In this document: positions 23,329 to 31,280 of the stretch, in pieces
Numbering within the stretch: position 1 is the first letter of the stretch
How the letters are laid out: every line of letters starts with the position of its first letter
NCBI GenBank assembly: GCA_035633755.1
Contig: DASQEH010000054.1
Coordinates: 20,433 to 84,432 of the forward strand
From: DASQEH01 sp035633755
Lineage (GTDB): Bacteria; Actinomycetota; Actinomycetes; Propionibacteriales; Nocardioidaceae
Reading direction: 5' to 3'
DNA length: 64,000 bases
Made by a program: the position numbers and the translations under genes
Notes under the pieces: generated by a model
The model's database searches: none
What the model was told of the DNA's origin: nothing
What the model saw: the letters and a program-made list of their open reading frames with translations, nothing else

Positions 23329-23987
23329 CAGCTCTCCTCCGGCCCAGCGATGATGGCGGCCTCCACCGCATCAGCGTTGCTCTCGGTCATGATCAGGTGC
23401 ACGAAGTCGCCGTCCTGGAGCGCAGTCGCACTCGTCGGTATCTGGCCCTGTCCCAGCCGAGTGAGGAAGGCCACCCGCGCTCCGGACTGCTCGAGTGCGA
23501 GCGCCGGGTGCCCGATCCAGTTCGCCGGGGCGGCGAGCACGCTCATCCGGACGGACCCGGACGGGTCGCGCCACTCCGGCTCGGCTCCGGCGGGAAGTAG
23601 CCGCCGCACCATCTGGTCCACTGTCCAGCGGACGGTGGCCACCGTCGAGATGCCTAGCCGCTGGTAGACCTCCGCGCGGCCAGGGTCGTAGATCCTGGCG
23701 ACGACGTTGTCGATGCCGAACGTCTCGCGAGCCACGCGCGCGGAGATGATATTGGAGTTGTCCCCGCTGCTGACGGCTGCGAAGGCCCCCGCACCGGTGA
23801 TTCCGGCCGCCTCCAGGACGGCATGGTCGAACCCGTAGCCCTTGACCTTCTCGCCAGAGAATCCCGGCCCCAGGCGCCGGAAGGCGTCGGCGTTGTTGTC
23901 GATGACGGCCACGGAGTGACCCCGGTGCTCCAGCGCCCGCGCCAGCGTCGAGCCCACGCGACCACACCCCATCACCACCACGTGCAC
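23328..23987 (-). CDS. ceoB: TrkA-type potassium regulatory protein (CeoB-like)
   Basis: This 219-residue RCK protein has a GxGxxG motif (VVVMGCGRVGSTLARALEHRGHSVAVID) and the ligand-binding segment SSGDNSNIISARVARETFGIDNVVARIYDPGRAEVY. The TrkA-C domain lies at residues about 140-215. It is paired with CeoC. In mycobacteria the two CeoB/CeoC subunits are thought to form a heteromeric regulator of K+ uptake. It starts at GTG, 57 bp from the divergent transporter start, so both promoters share a short intergenic segment and could be co-regulated. Confidence 0.9.
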   Translation of the reverse strand: MHVVVMGCGRVGSTLARALEHRGHSVAVIDNNADAFRRLGPGFSGEKVKGYGFDHAVLEAAGITGAGAFAAVSSGDNSNIISARVARETFGIDNVVARIYDPGRAEVYQRLGISTVATVRWTVDQMVRRLLPAGAEPEWRDPSGSVRMSVLAAPANWIGHPALALEQSGARVAFLTRLGQGQIPTSATALQDGDFVHLIMTESNADAVEAAIIAGPEES

Positions 23988-24032
23988 GGGGCCAAGTCAA
24001 CCATCCTCACCGGATGATTTGGGCATCTGGTC

Positions 24033-24044
24033 TAGCATCCGTGC
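24033..24044 (+). promoter_or_regulatory. -10 element for a leaderless K+ transporter mRNA
   Basis: TAGCAT at 24033-24038 is followed by CCGTGC and the GTG start at 24045. There is no ribosome-binding site, so the transcript should start at the codon. Confidence 0.5.
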
Positions 24045-26069
24045 GTGGGTATAGGGGATCTCGGTAAGCGGCTGCTTATCGGTCGCAAGCTCACCAGCGC
24101 TCAGCTGGGCGAGACGCTCCTTCCGAAGCGAATCGCTCTGCCGGTCTTCGCGAGCGACGCCATGTCATCCGTGGCCTACGCGCCGGACGAGATCTTCCTG
24201 ACCCTGACCCTGGCGGGAGGCGCGATGTACGCGTACTCCTGGAAGGTCGGTCTCGTCGTTGCCCTGGTCATGCTCGTGGTCGTCACGTCGTACCGACAGA
24301 ACGTGCAGGCGTACCAGAGCGGTGGCGGTGACTACGAGGTCGCCACCGTCAACCTCGGCTCGAACGCCGGCCTGACGGTGGCCAGCGCGCTGCTGGTGGA
24401 CTACGTGTTGACCGTGGCCGTGTCCATCTCGTCGGCGGCCCAGTACGCGTCCTCGGCCATCACTGCCTTCGAGGGACATGAGGTGGCCGTGGCGGTCGCT
24501 GCCACGTTGTTCCTGATGGCGATGAACCTCAGGGGAGTGCGCGAGTCCGGCACCGCGTTCGCGATACCGACGTACCTGTTCATGACGGCGATCTTGGGCA
24601 TGGCCTTCTGGGGCTTCATCCGCTACGGGTTCGGAAACCTCCCGCAGTCCGAGAGCGCCAACCTGCGCGTGCTCCCAGAAGACCAGTACGCAACAGGCAT
24701 CGGCGGCCTCGCCATGGGCTTCCTGCTCCTCAGGGCGTTCTCGTCCGGCTGCGCCGCCTTGACCGGCGTCGAGGCGATCGCCAACGGCGTCCCGGCGTTC
24801 CGCAAGCCGAAGGGCAAGAACGCCGCCACCACGCTGCTCCTCCTGGGTGTGTTCGCGATCACCATGGCTCTGAGCATCATCACCCTTGCGAACATCACCA
24901 ACGTGCAGGTTGTGGACCCGCACGGGCTGGCCACGCGCTTGGTGGACGAGTCGGGGCAGCTCGTGGGTAGCAGCTACGACCAGAAACCCGTGATCGGGCA
25001 GCTGGCTGCGGCCATCTTCGACCACTTCACGCCGGGCTTCTACTTCGTCACCGCGGTGACGGGACTGATCCTGGTGCTCGCCGCCAACACCGCGTACAAC
25101 GGGTTCCCGGTGCTGGGCTCGATCCTCGCCCGCGACGGATACCTGCCTCGTCAGCTTCACAGCCGCGGTGACCGGCTGGCGTTCAGCAACGGCATCATCT
25201 TGCTGGCGGCCTTCGCGATCCTGCTCATCGTGTCGTTCGACGCCGAGGTCACTCGGCTGATCCAGCTGTACATCGTCGGAGTGTTCGTGTCGTTCGTCCT
25301 CAGCCAGACCGGCATGATCCGGCACTGGACCCGGCTCCTCGAGACGGAGCAGGACCCCGCTCAGCGAGGTCGGATGCAGCGCTCGCGGGCGATCAACTCG
25401 GTCGGCCTGGCGATGACGGCCGTGGTCCTCGTGATCGTTCTCGTCACCAAGGTCACCCACGGCGCCTGGATCGCCATCGTCGCGATGGCGGTCCTGTTCG
25501 TGGTGATGAAGACGATCAGCCATCACTACCTGCTGGTGCAACGCGAGCTGCTGGTCTCCGACGAGGACGGTTCGCTCCCGGCCCGCATCCACGCCATCGT
25601 GCTGGTGTCCAAGGTGCACAAGCCGACGCTGAGAGCCATCGCCTACGCTCGGGCGTCGCGTCCGAACACGCTCGAGGCTCTCACTGTGGATGTGGACGAT
25701 GACGCCACGGCCGCCCTCATGAAGGCCTGGGACGATGCCGGGATCCCTGTGCCGTTGAAGGTCCTGCACTCGCCGTGGCGCGAGATCACCAAGCCGATCA
25801 TCGAGTACGTGCGAGACGTACGCCGCAAGAGCCCGCGCGACGTCGTCATGGTCTACATCCCCGAGTACGTCGTGGGGCGCTGGTGGGAGCAGGCTCTGCA
25901 CAACCAGAGCGCCTTGCGGCTCAAGGGGCGACTGCACTTCACCCCCGGGGTCATGGTCACCTCGGTGCCGTTCCAGCTCCAGTCGTCCGAGGCCGCCGCC
26001 GACCGCGCAGACCGCGAAGCGATCAGGGTGGAGAGCCTGCGCCGGCCCACCGCCGACGACGACTCGTGA
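24045..26069 (+). CDS. APC-superfamily potassium transporter, KimA-like
   Basis: This 674-residue protein has 12 hydrophobic segments up to about residue 500, then a soluble C-terminal domain of about 170 residues. It closely follows Bacillus subtilis KimA (YdaO) across TM1-TM10. Shared features are SDAMSSVAY (D38, Y45), a SYRQNVQAYQSGGGDYEVA block, LLVDYVLTVAVSISS, LRAFSSGCAALTGVEAIANGVPAF, LVLAANTAYNGFP and RGDRLAFSNGI. KimA is a high-affinity K+/H+ symporter, and D38 aligns with its first conserved TM1 aspartate. The usual 'amino acid permease' label is therefore likely wrong here. Divergent ceoB and ceoC support a K+ role. The GTG at 24045 overlaps nothing upstream and is apparently leaderless. 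Confidence 0.8.
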   Translation: MGIGDLGKRLLIGRKLTSAQLGETLLPKRIALPVFASDAMSSVAYAPDEIFLTLTLAGGAMYAYSWKVGLVVALVMLVVVTSYRQNVQAYQSGGGDYEVATVNLGSNAGLTVASALLVDYVLTVAVSISSAAQYASSAITAFEGHEVAVAVAATLFLMAMNLRGVRESGTAFAIPTYLFMTAILGMAFWGFIRYGFGNLPQSESANLRVLPEDQYATGIGGLAMGFLLLRAFSSGCAALTGVEAIANGVPAFRKPKGKNAATTLLLLGVFAITMALSIITLANITNVQVVDPHGLATRLVDESGQLVGSSYDQKPVIGQLAAAIFDHFTPGFYFVTAVTGLILVLAANTAYNGFPVLGSILARDGYLPRQLHSRGDRLAFSNGIILLAAFAILLIVSFDAEVTRLIQLYIVGVFVSFVLSQTGMIRHWTRLLETEQDPAQRGRMQRSRAINSVGLAMTAVVLVIVLVTKVTHGAWIAIVAMAVLFVVMKTISHHYLLVQRELLVSDEDGSLPARIHAIVLVSKVHKPTLRAIAYARASRPNTLEALTVDVDDDATAALMKAWDDAGIPVPLKVLHSPWREITKPIIEYVRDVRRKSPRDVVMVYIPEYVVGRWWEQALHNQSALRLKGRLHFTPGVMVTSVPFQLQSSEAAADRADREAIRVESLRRPTADDDS

Positions 26070-27265
26070 CCTCGCCGGAACTCTGCGTCGGAGACCGGAT
26101 CGAGGTCGAGGTCGGCCCGGTGGCCCACGGGGGGCACTGCGTGGCCCGCCACCACGGCCGGGTCATCTTCGTCCGGCACGCGATCCCGGGCGAGCGGGTA
26201 CGGATAGAGATCACCGAGGGCCACGAAGGGTCCCGCTTTCTGCGTGCGGACGCCGTCGCGATCCTGTCAGCGTCGGCCGATCGGGTCGAGCCACCGTGCC
26301 CGTATGCGAGGCCGGGCGCCTGTGGAGGGTGCGACTTCCAGCATGTGACTCTGCAGCGGCAGCGGGCCCTGCTCGGGCAGGTGGTCACCGAGCAGCTGAA
26401 GCGACTGGCTGGCATCGACTGGCCGGTGGAGGTCGAAGCGGTACCGGGTGACGTTGACGGGCTTCGCTGGCGGACTCGGATGCGCTACACCGCGACCGCC
26501 GACGGCCGAGCCGGGCTGCGCAAGCACCGCTCCCACGAGCTCATCGCCATCGATGACTGCCGGATCGCCTCGGCGGCGCTGCCGTCGGTGGACCGTGCGC
26601 TGACGGGAGGAACGGCGGAGGCTGAGGCGGTTGTCACCGCGACCCAGGAGCAGGTCGTCATAGCGGACAAGGGGAGCGGCCCACTGGTGACCGAGGAGGC
26701 AGCCGGTCGGCGCTGGAGGCTGCACGCTTCGGACTTCTGGCAGGTGCACCCCGGCGCGGCTGACAAGCTCGTTGCTGCGGTGGTCGACGGTCTGGATCCA
26801 GCGCCGGGCGAGCGCTGCTGGGACCTGTACTCCGGGGTGGGGCTGTTCAGCGCCTCGCTCGCCGCCGGCGTGGGCGAGCGGGGGTCCGTCGTGGCGGTGG
26901 AGTCGCGGCGATGCGCCGTCGAGCACGCGCGGTCCAACCTGGCGGACCACCCCCAGGTTCGCTGTGAGGGGGAGCGCGTGGAGCGGTTCGTGCGCAGCCG
27001 CATCGCCCAGGGGCGGCTGGACATCGTCGTCCTGGACCCGCCTCGCCGCGGCGCGGGAGCCGAGGTGGTGCGCTCGATCGCCCGCCAACAGCCCCGCGCC
27101 ATCGCCTACGTCGCCTGCGACCCCGCCGCACTGGCGCGTGACCTGGCGACACTGCGACGCTGTGGATACCGGCTCGAGTCTCTGCGAGCCTTTGACATCT
27201 TCCCGATGACTCATCACGTCGAGTGCGTGGCGATCGTGAAGAGGACCACTGGCGAAGTATCTTGA
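26066..27265 (+). CDS. Class I SAM-dependent RNA 5-methyluridine methyltransferase (TrmA/RlmD family)
   Basis: This 399-residue enzyme has an N-terminal TRAM domain (residues about 5-65, GGHCVARHHGRVIFVRHAIPGERV) and a CPYARPGACGGC cluster with a later DDC. That fits the four cysteines of an iron-sulfur cluster as in RlmD. The Rossmann methyltransferase domain shows DLYSGVGLFSASLA, VLDPPRRGAG, and YVACDPAALARDL with the catalytic Cys. It likely methylates uridine-5 in rRNA or tRNA, and the substrate cannot be told from sequence. It overlaps the KimA-like gene by four bases (GTGA), as Rv2689c does with its neighbour to my recollection. Its stop lies inside a palindromic operator candidate. Confidence 0.85.
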   Translation: MTSPELCVGDRIEVEVGPVAHGGHCVARHHGRVIFVRHAIPGERVRIEITEGHEGSRFLRADAVAILSASADRVEPPCPYARPGACGGCDFQHVTLQRQRALLGQVVTEQLKRLAGIDWPVEVEAVPGDVDGLRWRTRMRYTATADGRAGLRKHRSHELIAIDDCRIASAALPSVDRALTGGTAEAEAVVTATQEQVVIADKGSGPLVTEEAAGRRWRLHASDFWQVHPGAADKLVAAVVDGLDPAPGERCWDLYSGVGLFSASLAAGVGERGSVVAVESRRCAVEHARSNLADHPQVRCEGERVERFVRSRIAQGRLDIVVLDPPRRGAGAEVVRSIARQQPRAIAYVACDPAALARDLATLRRCGYRLESLRAFDIFPMTHHVECVAIVKRTTGEVS

Positions 27266-27279
27266 TGTCAAGATATACT
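27258..27279 (+). promoter_or_regulatory. Palindromic operator and -10 of the aconitase promoter
   Basis: The perfect palindrome TATCTTGA-TG-TCAAGATA (27258-27275) abuts a TATACT -10 hexamer at 27274-27279. The two overlap, so a protein bound to the palindrome would block RNA polymerase. The leader to the acn ATG is about 75 bases. The regulator is not identified. Confidence 0.5.
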
Positions 27280-27360
27280 CGGCTCAGAGCCTCGTACGCG
27301 CGCCGAAACGGGCTGGGCGAGGATGGGCCGGAGAACCGTGTCGCACCGCAAGGAGAAGCC

Positions 27361-30213
27361 ATGAGCACACTGGACAGCTTCAACGCCAAGAGCAGCCTGA
27401 CCGTGGGGGACCAGACGTACGAGATCTACCGGCTCGCCGCCGTCGGTGAGCAGGGCTTCGACGTCGCGCACCTGCCATTCAGCCTCAAGGTGCTTCTGGA
27501 GAGCCTGCTGCGCACGGAGGACGGGGCCGACATCACCGCGGACTCCGTGCGAGCCGTGGCCGGGTGGGACGCCGACGCCGTTCCGAGCGAGGAGATCCAG
27601 TTCACGCCGGCCCGAGTCATCATGCAGGACTTCACCGGTGTCCCGGCGGTCGTCGACCTCGCCACCATGCGGGAGGCGATGAAGGACCTGGGTGGGGACC
27701 CCGCCCGGATCAACCCCCTTGCTCCGGCTGAGCTCGTCATCGACCACTCCGTCATCGCCGACGTGTTCGGCACCTCGGCGGCCTTCGGGCGCAACGTGGA
27801 GATCGAGTACGAGCGCAATCACGAGCGCTACCAGTTCCTGCGGTGGGGCCAGGGCGCATTCGCCGACTTCAAGGTGGTCCCGCCCGGCACGGGAATCGTC
27901 CACCAGGTCAACATCGAGCACCTGGCCCGGGTTGTCTTCACCCGAGACGGCGACTCCGGGACCGTGGCCTATCCCGACACCTGCGTGGGGACCGACTCGC
28001 ACACGACCATGGTCAACGGCCTCGGCGTCGTCGGCTGGGGCGTCGGGGGTATCGAGGCCGAGGCGGCGATGCTCGGTCAACCCGTCTCGATGCTCATCCC
28101 GCGGGTGGTGGGCTTCAAGCTGTCCGGTGAGCTCCCCGAGGGTGCGACCGCCACCGACCTCGTGCTCACGATCACCGAGCGGCTGCGTGAGCACGGCGTG
28201 GTGGGCAAGTTCGTGGAGTTCTACGGCAGCGGGGTGGCTGCGGTCCCCCTGGCCAACCGCGCCACGATCGGCAACATGTCCCCCGAGTACGGCTCCACGA
28301 TCGCGGTGTTCCCGATCGACGAGGAGACCCTGCGGTACCTGCGGCTGACCGGTCGTAGCGAGTCGCAGGTGGCGCTGGTCGAGGCCTACGCCAAGGAGCA
28401 GGGGCTGTGGCACGACCCCGACATCGAGCCACGCTACTCGGAGTACCTCGAGCTCGACCTCGGCACGGTGGTGCCGTCCATCGCGGGGCCGAAGCGGCCG
28501 CAGGACCGGGTGTCGCTCACCGACGCGAAGGACAACTTCCGTACGGCGCTCCTCGACTACGTCACGTCCGACGAGGAGGGCACGCAGGCTGTAGCCCGCC
28601 CTCAGGAGGGATACGACTCCGCCGCTGCCGAGTCGTTCCCGGCCAGCGATGCACCGTCCTACAGTGGGGTTGGCGACGATGACGCAGCGCCGCCGCAGTC
28701 GCCGGACGGGGACGAGGTCCCCCGGCACAGCCGGCCGAGCACCCGCGTGCCCGTGACGCTGGCCGACGGCTCGCAGTTCGAGATCGACCACGGTGCCGTG
28801 GCGATCGCGGCGATCACGTCGTGCACCAACACCTCCAACCCGTCGGTCATGATCGGAGCGGCCCTGCTGGCCAAGAACGCCGTGGACCGCGGTCTGGTCA
28901 GCAAGCCCTGGGTCAAGACGTCGCTCGCTCCGGGCTCGAAGGTCGTCACCGACTACTTCGACCGCTCCGGGCTCACGCCGTACCTGGAGAAGCTGGGCTT
29001 CAACCTCGTCGGGTACGGCTGCACGACGTGCATCGGCAACTCGGGTCCGTTGATCCCCGAGGTCAGCGCCGCGGTGAACGACTCCGACCTCGCTGTCGTC
29101 GCGGTGCTGTCGGGGAACCGCAACTTCGAGGGACGCATCAACCCCGACATCAAGATGAACTACCTGGCCTCACCTCCGCTCGTCGTGGCCTATGCGCTAG
29201 CCGGGACGATGGACATCGACTTGTACTCCGAGCCGATCGGCCAGGACCCGTCCGGCGCCGACGTGTTCCTCAAGGACATCTGGCCGACCTCCGCCGACGT
29301 GGAGTCGATCGTCGGCAACGCCATCACGGCGGACATGTTCTCCAAGGACTACGCCGACGTCTTCGCCGGTGACGAGCGCTGGCAGTCACTGCCCACTCCT
29401 GAGGGCGACACGTTCTCCTGGGCACCGGACTCGACCTACGTCCGCAAGCCGCCGTACTTCGAGGGCATGGGGCAGCAGCCGGACCCGGTGAGTGACGTCT
29501 CGGGCGCCCGCGTGCTGGCGAAGCTCGGGGACTCGGTGACGACGGATCACATCTCCCCAGCCGGTGCCATCAAGAAGGACTCCCCGGCCGGGCGGTACCT
29601 CGGCGAGCATGGCGTCGAGCACCGCGACTTCAACAGCTACGGCTCGCGACGGGGCAACCACGAGGTCATGATTCGGGGGACGTTCGCCAACATCCGCCTG
29701 CGCAATCAGCTCGCGCCCGGGACCGAGGGCGGCTTCACCCGGAACTTCGCCGCCAACGGTGAGGTCACCTCCATCTACGACGCGTCGGTGGCCTATGCCG
29801 AGCAGGGCACGCCACTACTGATTCTGGCCGGCAAGGAGTACGGGTCGGGCTCGTCGCGCGACTGGGCCGCCAAAGGAACCGCCCTGCTGGGAGTCAAAGC
29901 CGTGATCGCCGAGTCGTACGAGCGGATCCACCGGTCGAACCTGATCGGGATGGGCGTGCTGCCGCTGCAGTACCCCGAGGGTGAGACGGCCGAGTCGCTG
30001 GGGCTCACGGGCGAGGAGACGTTCGACGTCCACGGCGTGACCGCCCTCAACGACGGGGGCGTTCCTCCGACGGTGTCGGTGACGGCCCACAAGGACGGGG
30101 GCGAGGACGTCAGCTTCGATGCCGTCGTTCGGATCGACACCCCGGGCGAGGCGAACTACTATCGGCACGGCGGCATCATGCACTTCGTGCTGCGAAACTT
30201 ACGCACTTCTTGA
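27361..30213 (+). CDS. acnA: Aconitate hydratase A
   Basis: This 950-residue monomeric aconitase of the AcnA/IRP1 type interconverts citrate and isocitrate through cis-aconitate. The [4Fe-4S] ligands are C488 in SCTNTSNP and C554/C557 in YGCTTCIGNSG. The swivel domain at the C-terminus includes KLGDSVTTDHISPAG and SSRDWAAKG. An acidic, low-complexity insertion at residues about 405-465 is typical of actinobacterial AcnA. The ATG follows AAGGAG. It is monocistronic, with a 3' hairpin at 30214-30229. Confidence 0.97.
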   Translation: MSTLDSFNAKSSLTVGDQTYEIYRLAAVGEQGFDVAHLPFSLKVLLESLLRTEDGADITADSVRAVAGWDADAVPSEEIQFTPARVIMQDFTGVPAVVDLATMREAMKDLGGDPARINPLAPAELVIDHSVIADVFGTSAAFGRNVEIEYERNHERYQFLRWGQGAFADFKVVPPGTGIVHQVNIEHLARVVFTRDGDSGTVAYPDTCVGTDSHTTMVNGLGVVGWGVGGIEAEAAMLGQPVSMLIPRVVGFKLSGELPEGATATDLVLTITERLREHGVVGKFVEFYGSGVAAVPLANRATIGNMSPEYGSTIAVFPIDEETLRYLRLTGRSESQVALVEAYAKEQGLWHDPDIEPRYSEYLELDLGTVVPSIAGPKRPQDRVSLTDAKDNFRTALLDYVTSDEEGTQAVARPQEGYDSAAAESFPASDAPSYSGVGDDDAAPPQSPDGDEVPRHSRPSTRVPVTLADGSQFEIDHGAVAIAAITSCTNTSNPSVMIGAALLAKNAVDRGLVSKPWVKTSLAPGSKVVTDYFDRSGLTPYLEKLGFNLVGYGCTTCIGNSGPLIPEVSAAVNDSDLAVVAVLSGNRNFEGRINPDIKMNYLASPPLVVAYALAGTMDIDLYSEPIGQDPSGADVFLKDIWPTSADVESIVGNAITADMFSKDYADVFAGDERWQSLPTPEGDTFSWAPDSTYVRKPPYFEGMGQQPDPVSDVSGARVLAKLGDSVTTDHISPAGAIKKDSPAGRYLGEHGVEHRDFNSYGSRRGNHEVMIRGTFANIRLRNQLAPGTEGGFTRNFAANGEVTSIYDASVAYAEQGTPLLILAGKEYGSGSSRDWAAKGTALLGVKAVIAESYERIHRSNLIGMGVLPLQYPEGETAESLGLTGEETFDVHGVTALNDGGVPPTVSVTAHKDGGEDVSFDAVVRIDTPGEANYYRHGGIMHFVLRNLRTS

Positions 30214-30229
30214 CCGTCCGCACGGGCGG
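30214..30229 (+). terminator. Hairpin terminator after acnA
   Basis: CCGTCC and GGGCGG (one G-U pair) form a 6-bp stem with a GCAC loop immediately after the acnA stop. Confidence 0.45.
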
Positions 30230-30330
30230 CTATGCCCTTGTGATCCAGCGGAAAGAGCAGGGCGCGGTCGCGGGGACGCCGGGAAGGCGCAGGGCACGGT
30301 CAGGGCGGGCCAGGTCAGTCTGAGGCGCGG

Positions 30331-30753
30331 TCAAGTGGCCGGCGAGCTGAGTCCGGCGCGCAGCCGCTGTCCGTACTGCGCCATCTCGTTTTCGTCGACG
30401 TACCGGGTGCGCGGCCAGAAGAACCCACGCAAGCCGTCGCCCTTGGTGCGCGGAACCACGTGCACGTGAACATGCGGAACGGACTGCGAGACGACGTTGT
30501 TCATCGCGACGAACGAGCCCTGCGCGGACAGCGTCGAGATCATTGCTGCGGCGACTGTGCGGGCGCTGCCCATCACCGGGACGAGCAACTCGTCGGGCAG
30601 GTCGACCAAGGTGGCGACGTGGCGGCGAGGCACAATGAGGACATGGCCCTTGAACACCGGGCGGATGTCCAGGAAGCCGACCGTCTCCGGGGTCTCCCAC
30701 ACCACGCACGCCGCCGCCTCTCCCGAGACGATGCGGCAGAAGAGGCAGCTCAT
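30331..30753 (-). CDS. HIT family protein
   Basis: This 140-residue histidine-triad protein has CLFCRIVSGEAAACVVWETPETVGFLDIRP at the N-terminus and the catalytic PHVHVHVVPRTKGD (HxHxH) near residue 100. HIT enzymes hydrolyse nucleotide phosphoramidates or diadenosine polyphosphates; the substrate here is unknown. The CxxC at the N-terminus suggests a possible zinc site. The ATG follows TACGTT by six bases with no ribosome-binding site, so a leaderless transcript is likely. Its -35 region (ATGACT) lies four or five bases from a LexA box shared with the divergent small gene. Confidence 0.88.
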   Translation of the reverse strand: MSCLFCRIVSGEAAACVVWETPETVGFLDIRPVFKGHVLIVPRRHVATLVDLPDELLVPVMGSARTVAAAMISTLSAQGSFVAMNNVVSQSVPHVHVHVVPRTKGDGLRGFFWPRTRYVDENEMAQYGQRLRAGLSSPAT

Positions 30754-30793
30754 CGAGGCAACGTAGCCGGTCCAGTGAGCCGGAGTCATCTGT

Positions 30794-30809
30794 TCGAACA
30801 CATGTTCGA
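30794..30809. promoter_or_regulatory. LexA (SOS) box between the HIT gene and a small hypothetical gene
   Basis: TCGAACACATGTTCGA is a perfect palindromic match to the actinobacterial/Bacillus-type LexA site TCGAAC-N4-GTTCGA. It covers the -35 area of the rightward gene, whose TAGGGT -10 is at 30818-30823. It lies just outside the -35 of the leftward HIT gene. A 17-base core (CGAACACATGTTCGAAC) is identical to the site before uvrA. Confidence 0.88.
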
Positions 30810-30829
30810 ACACGTGCTAGGGTCACTTC

Positions 30830-31201
30830 ATGTCAGCAGCGTTCTCGCCGCCCGGTTGGCCCGAACGCGTGCGGCCACCGGGTGCTCCCTGGTGGGAGGA
30901 CACCGCGGTCGGTTGGCTGCTCGACCAGTGCCCGCCGGACTACCGGATGTACGCCGGGCTCAAGCGACACCCGGTGGTGCTCGCCCGGTTCACGGCCCTC
31001 CACGTCGAGGCCAGCATCCAGGCCGCCCAGCGGGGCATCTCCGAGGCGCGCACCAGTTTGCGCGAGGTCCTGCCGACGGAGTCTGTCGAAGGCGCGATCG
31101 CGATGTGGGAGCGCGAGAGTGCCCGGCTCCTCAAGGTGCGTCGGGCCGTTGGCCTCATCGAGGACGCCTTCCGTGGCCGTCAGTTCCGGGCTCGCCTCTG
31201 A
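30830..31201 (+). CDS. Uncharacterised small protein under a LexA box
   Basis: This 123-residue, predicted all-alpha protein starts at ATG, six bases after TAGGGT, so it is probably leaderless. A perfect LexA box overlaps its -35. The sequence has a conserved-looking Trp/Pro-rich N-terminus (WPERVRPPGAPWWEDTAVGWLLDQCPPDYR) and a RHPVVLARFTALHVEA segment. The last half is a basic helix (ESARLLKVRRAVGLIEDAFRGRQFRARL). I know of similar unnamed proteins in other actinobacteria but no function. There is no signal peptide, membrane segment or metal motif. DNA-damage induction is strongly implied by the promoter, while the molecular role is unknown. Confidence 0.85.
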   Translation: MSAAFSPPGWPERVRPPGAPWWEDTAVGWLLDQCPPDYRMYAGLKRHPVVLARFTALHVEASIQAAQRGISEARTSLREVLPTESVEGAIAMWERESARLLKVRRAVGLIEDAFRGRQFRARL

Positions 31202-31280
31202 GGTCCGCGGGATATCAGGGCGGCGATGTGCAAGGCTGTCTGAACGCCCTGGCCTGCACACACGGGAAGAAGGTGAGGTG

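Noticed and set aside
24165..25937. 590-codon open frame antisense to the K+ transporter
   Set aside because: It is rich in His, Asp, Gln and Arg with no domain, as expected for a shadow frame in GC-rich DNA. The sense frame encodes a clear transporter.
27268..28791. 507-codon minus-strand frame opposite aconitase
   Set aside because: Composition is that of reverse-strand shadow (His/Asp/Arg/Val-rich); aconitase on the plus strand is unambiguous.
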